A stretch of DNA of 64,000 bases. It comes from Closterium sp. NIES-65 (lineage: Eukaryota; Streptophyta; Zygnematophyceae; Desmidiales; Closteriaceae). This document shows positions 59,701-64,000 of this stretch, one piece after another. The position numbers and the translations under genes were made by a program. The stretch is from the NCBI GenBank assembly GCA_948144175.1, contig CANXME010000876.1, positions 1-64,000 on the forward strand. Direction: 5' to 3'. Below the pieces are notes generated by a model. That model had not been told where the DNA came from, did not search any database, and worked only from the letters and a program-made list of their open reading frames with translations. Each line of letters starts with the position of its first letter. Position 1 is the first letter of the stretch.

Positions 59701-61038
59701 GATGGAAAGCGGGAGAATGGGGCGGGGTGATGGAAGGAGGGAGAATAGGGCGGGGTTATGGAAAGTGGGAGAATGGGTCGGGGTGATGGAAAGCGGGAGA
59801 ATGGGGCGGAGTGATGGAAAGCGGGAGAATGGGGCGGGGTGATGGAAAGCGGGAGAACGGGGCGGGGTGATGGAAAGCGGGAGAATGGGGCAGGGTGATG
59901 GAAAGCGGGAAAATGGGGCGGGGTGATGGAAAGCGGGAGAATGGGGCGGAGTGATGGAAAGCGGGAGAATGGGGCGAGGTGATGGAAAGCGAGAGAATGG
60001 GGCGGGTGATGGAAAGGGGGAGAATGGGGCGGGGTGATGGAAAGCGGGGAATGGGGCGGGATGATGGGAAGCGGAAGAATGGGGCGGGGTGGTGGAAAGC
60101 GGGAGAATGGGGCGGGGTGATGGAAAGCGGGAGAATGGGGCGGGGAGATGGAAAGCGGGAGAAAGGGGCGGGGTGATGGAAAGCGGGAGAATGGGGCGGG
60201 CTGATGGAAAGCGGGAGAATGGGGCGGGGTGATGGAAGGAGGGAGAATGGGGTGGGGTGATGGAAGGAGAGAGAAGGGAGCGGGGCGATGGAAAGTGGGA
60301 AAATGTGGCGGGGTGATGGAAAGCGGGAGAATGGGGTGGGGTTATGGGAAGCAGGAGAATGGGGCGTGGTGATGGAAAGCGGGAGAATGGGGCGGGGTGA
60401 TAGAATGAGGGAGAATGGGGCCGGGTGATGGAAGGAGGGAGATTGGGGCGGGGTAATGGAAAGCGGGAGAATGGGGCGGGGTGATGGAAGGAGGGAGAAT
60501 GGGGCGGGGTGATGGAAAGCGGGAGAATGGGGCGGGGTGATGGAAAGCGGGAGAATGGGGCGGGGTGATGGAAAGCAAGAGAATGGGGTGGGGTGATGGA
60601 AGGAGGGAGAATGGGGAGGGGTGATGGAAAGTGGGGGAATGGGGCGGGATGATGGGAAGCGGAAGAATGGGGCGGGGTGATGGAAAGAGGGAGAATGGGG
60701 CGGGGTGATGGAAAGCGAGAGAATGGGGCGGGGAGATAGAAAGCGGGAGAATGGAGCGGGGTGATGGAAAGCGGGAGAATGGGGCGGGCTGATGGAAAGC
60801 GGGAGAATGGGGCGGGGTGATGGAAGGAGGGAGAATGGGGCGTGGTGATGGAAGGAGAGAGAAGGGGGCGGGGTGATGGAAAGTGGGAGAATGTGGCGGG
60901 GTGATGGAAAGAAGGAGAATGGGGCGGGGTGATGGAAAGCGGGAGAATGGGGCGGGGTGATGGAAGGAGGGAGAATGGGGCGGGGTGATAGAAAGCGGGA
61001 GAATGTGGCGGGGTGATGGAAAGCGGGAGAATGGGGTG
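47707..61038 (+). repeat. Satellite B, 28-bp G-rich tandem array, copy 2
   Basis: Matches 8047-21376 at an offset of 39,659-39,662 bp with scattered single-base changes. Examples are C at 8418 against A at 48078, one G fewer near 49260 than near 9601, an extra A near 52363, and an extra G near 58040. At 54625-54655 two monomers carry different variants from copy 1, which looks like a local exchange. Minus-strand open frames break and fuse differently in the two copies, so the frame is not conserved. Confidence 0.97.
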
Positions 61039-64000
61039 GCGTGTGCAAAAAAAAAGAACAAGGGCATGGCGTGTGCAAAATAGCAAGAACAAGGGCCTAG
61101 CGTGTGCAAAATAAAAAGAACAAGGGCCTAGCGTGTGCAAAATAAAAAGAACAAGGGCCTAGCGTTTGCAAAATTGCAAGAACAAGGGCCTAGCATGTGC
61201 AAAATTGCAAGAACAAGGGCTTAGCGAGTGCAAAATAGCAAGAGCAAGGGCCTAGCGTGTGCAAAAAATCAAGAACAAGGGCCTAGCGTTCGCGAAATAG
61301 CAAAAACAAGGGCCTAGCGTGTGCAAAATAAAAAGAACAAGGGTCTAGCATGTGCAAAATTGCAAGAACAAGGGCCTAGCTTGTGCAAAATAAAAAGAAC
61401 AAGGGCATAGCGTGTGCAAAATAGCAAGAACAGGTGCCTAGCGTGTGCAAAATATAAAGAACAAGGGACTAGCATGTGCAAAATAAAGAGAACAAGGGCC
61501 TAGCGTGTGCAAAATTGCAAGAACAAGGGCCTAGCGTGTGCAAAATAAAAAGAACAAAGGCCTAGCGTGTGCAAAATAAAAATAACAAAGGGCTAGCATG
61601 TGCAAAATTGCAGGAACAAGGGCCTAGCATCTGCAAAATTGCAAGAACAAGGGCCTAGCGAGTGCAAATTAGCAAGAGCAAGGGCCTAGCGTGTGCAATA
61701 AATCAAGAACAAGGGCCTAGCGTTCGCGAAATAGCAAGAACAAGGGCCTAGCGTGTGCAAAATAAGAAGAACAAGGGTCTAGCATGTGCAAAACTGCAAG
61801 AACAAGGGCCTAGCGTGTTCAAAATAAAAAGAACAAGGGCATAGCGTGTGCAAAATAGCAAGAACAAGGGCCTAGCGTGTGCAAAATAAAAAGAACAAGG
61901 GTCTAGCATGTGCGAAATTGCAAGAATAAGGGCCTAGCGTGTGCAAAATAAAAAGAACAAGGGCATAGCGTGTGCTAAATTGCAAGAACAAGGGCCTAGC
62001 GTGTGCAAAATTGCAAGAACAAGGGCCTAGCGAGTGCAAAATAGCAAGAGCAAGAGCCTAGCGTGTGCAAAAAATCAAGGACAAGGGCCTAGCGTTCGCG
62101 AAATAGCAAGAGCAAGGGCCTAGCGTGTGCAAAATAAAAACAACAAGGGTCTAGCATGTGCAAAATTGCAAAAACAAGGGCCTAACGTGTGCAAAATTGC
62201 AAGAACAAGGGCGTAGCGAGTGCAAAATAGCAAGAGCAAGGGCCTAACGTGTGCAAAAAATCAAGAACAAGGGCCTAGCGTTCGCGAAATAGCAAGAACA
62301 AGGGCCTAGCGTGTGCAAAATAAAAAGAACAAAGGGCTAGCGTGTGCAAAATTGCAAGAACAAGGGCCTAGCGTGTGCAAAATTGCAAGAACAAGGGCCT
62401 AGCGAGTGCAAATAGCAAGAGCAAGGGCCTAGCTTGTGCAATAAATCAAGAACAAGGGCCTAGCGTTCGCGAAATAGCAAGAACAAGGGCCTAGCGTGTG
62501 CAAAATAAAAAGAAGAAGGGTCTAGCATGTGCAAAATTGCAAGAACAAGGGCCTAGCGTGTTCAAAAATAAAAACAACAAGGGCATAGCGTGTGCAAAAT
62601 AGCAAGAACAAGGGCCTAGCGTGTGCAAAATAAAAAGAACAAGGGTCTAGCATGTGCGAAATTGCAAGAATAAGGGCCTAGCGTGTGCAAAATAAAAAGA
62701 ACAAGGGCATAGTGTGTGCTAAATTGCAATAACAAGGGCCTAGCGTGTGCAAAAATGCAAGAACAAGGGCCTAGCGAGTGCAAAATAGCAAGAGCAAGAG
62801 CCTAGCGTGTGCAAAAAATCAAGGACAAGGGCCTAGCATTCGCGAAATAGCAAGAGCAAGGGCCTAGCGTGTGCAAAATAAAAACAACAAGGGTCTAGCA
62901 TGTGCAAAATTGCAAGAACAAGGGCCAAGCGTGTGCAAATAAAAAGAACAAGGGCATAGAGTGTGCAAAATAGCAAGAACAAGGGCCTAGCGTGTGCAAA
63001 ATAAAAAGAAACAAGGGCCTAGCGTGTGCAAAATAAAAAGAACAAGGGCCTAGCGTACGCAAAATTGCAAGAACAAGGGCCTAGCGTGTGCAAAATTGCA
63101 AGAACAAGGGCCTAGCGAGTGCAAAATAGCAAGAGCAAGGGCCTAGCGTGTGCAATAAATCAAGAACAAGGGCCTAGCGTACGCGAAATAGCAAGAACAA
63201 GGGCCTAGCGTGTGCAAAATAAAAAGAACAAGGGTCTAGCATGTGCAAAATTGAAAGAACAAGGGCCTAGCGGTGTTCAAAATAAAAAGAACAAGGGCAT
63301 AGCGTGTGCAAAATAGCAAGAACAAGGGCCTAGCGTGTGCAAAATAAAAAGAACAAGGGTCTAGCATGTGCGAAATTGCAAGAATAAGGGCCTAGCGTGT
63401 GCAAAATAAAAAGAACAAGGGCATAGCGTGTGCTAAATTGCAAGAACAAGGGCCTAGCGTGTGCAAAAATGCAAGAACATGGGCCTAGCGAGTGCAAAAT
63501 AGCAAGAGCAAGAGCCTAGCGTGTGCAAAAAATCAAGGACAAGGGCCTAGCGTTCGCGAAATAGCAAGAGCAAGGGCCTAGCGTGTGCAAAATAAAAACA
63601 ACAAGGGTCTAGCATGTGCAAAATTGCAAGAACAAGGGCCAAGCGTGTGCAAAATAAAAAGAACAAGGCAAGAGCGTGTGCAAAATAGCAAGAACAAGGG
63701 CCTAGCGTGTGCAAAATTGCAAGAACAAGGGCCTAGTATGTGCAAAATACAAGAACAAGGGCCTAGCGTGTGCAAAATAAAAAGAACAAGGGCCTAGCGT
63801 GTCCAAAATTGCAAGAACAAGGGCCTAGCTTGTGCAAAATTGCAAGAACAAGGGCCTAGCGAGAGCAAAATAGCTAGAGCAAGGGCCTAGCGTGTGCAAA
63901 AAATCAAGAACAAGGGCATAGGGGTTCGCGAAATAGCAAGAACAAGGGCCTAGCGTGTGCAAAATAAAAGAACAAGGGCAATGGCGTGTGCAAAATAGCA
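61039..64000 (+). repeat. Satellite C, copy 2, cut by the window end
   Basis: Parallels 21377-24337 of copy 1 with single-base differences, for example missing A's near 62410 and 62938 and extra bases near 63272, 63922 and 63980. It joins B at the same GGGGTGGC/GTGTGCAAAA junction. The window stops about 140 bp before the position matching the copia insertion in copy 1. Confidence 0.96.

Overview
This window is almost entirely satellite DNA from a eukaryotic nuclear genome. It contains one identifiable gene-bearing element, an apparently intact Ty1/copia LTR retrotransposon. No host gene, tRNA, rRNA or CRISPR array is visible. The retrotransposon's primer-binding site (TGGAATCAGAGC) matches, with one mismatch, the complement of the 3' end of the plant-type initiator tRNA-Met (acceptor arm ending GCUCUGAU). 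Together with a telo-box in its LTRs, this suggests a green-lineage host (land plant or streptophyte alga). That assignment is an inference and the species cannot be named.

Three unrelated minisatellite families make up the rest. Family A has a 17-bp monomer (consensus GCCTGGTCCAGGAGCTT). Family B has a 28-bp G-rich monomer (starts GATGGAAAGCGGGAG, ends GGGGCGGGGT). Family C has a 31-bp monomer (starts GCCTAGCGTGTGC, ends AGAACAAGG, with an A-rich centre). The layout is: A 1-8046, B 8047-21376, C 21377-24477, copia element 24478-31949, C 31950-38685, a short inverted A block 38686-39040, forward A 39041-47706, B 47707-61038, C 61039-64000 (cut by the window edge).

The second A-B-C series repeats the first at a nearly constant offset of about 39,660 bp (39,664 at the left edge, 39,659 across 3.6-7.1 kb, 39,662 at the B/C junction, 39,663 at the right edge). 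The A/B and B/C junctions are identical in both copies. The window therefore holds about 1.6 copies of a roughly 39.66-kb head-to-tail super-repeat built of three satellites, an inverted junction and a retrotransposon. Inside the blocks there are further layers: 45-58-monomer higher-order units in A, and a 94-monomer (2,914-bp) unit in C. The second copy ends about 140 bp short of the position equivalent to the copia insertion, so it is unknown whether that copy also carries the element.

The copia element has identical 132-bp LTRs, a 5-bp target-site duplication (TTAGC), a primer-binding site and one uninterrupted reading frame for Gag, protease, integrase, reverse transcriptase and RNase H, with all catalytic residues present. 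It appears young and potentially autonomous. One oddity is that the frame has no in-frame ATG before or near the start of the Gag domain. The many long open frames in the satellites follow from monomer lengths not divisible by three and few stop codons; they are not treated as genes.
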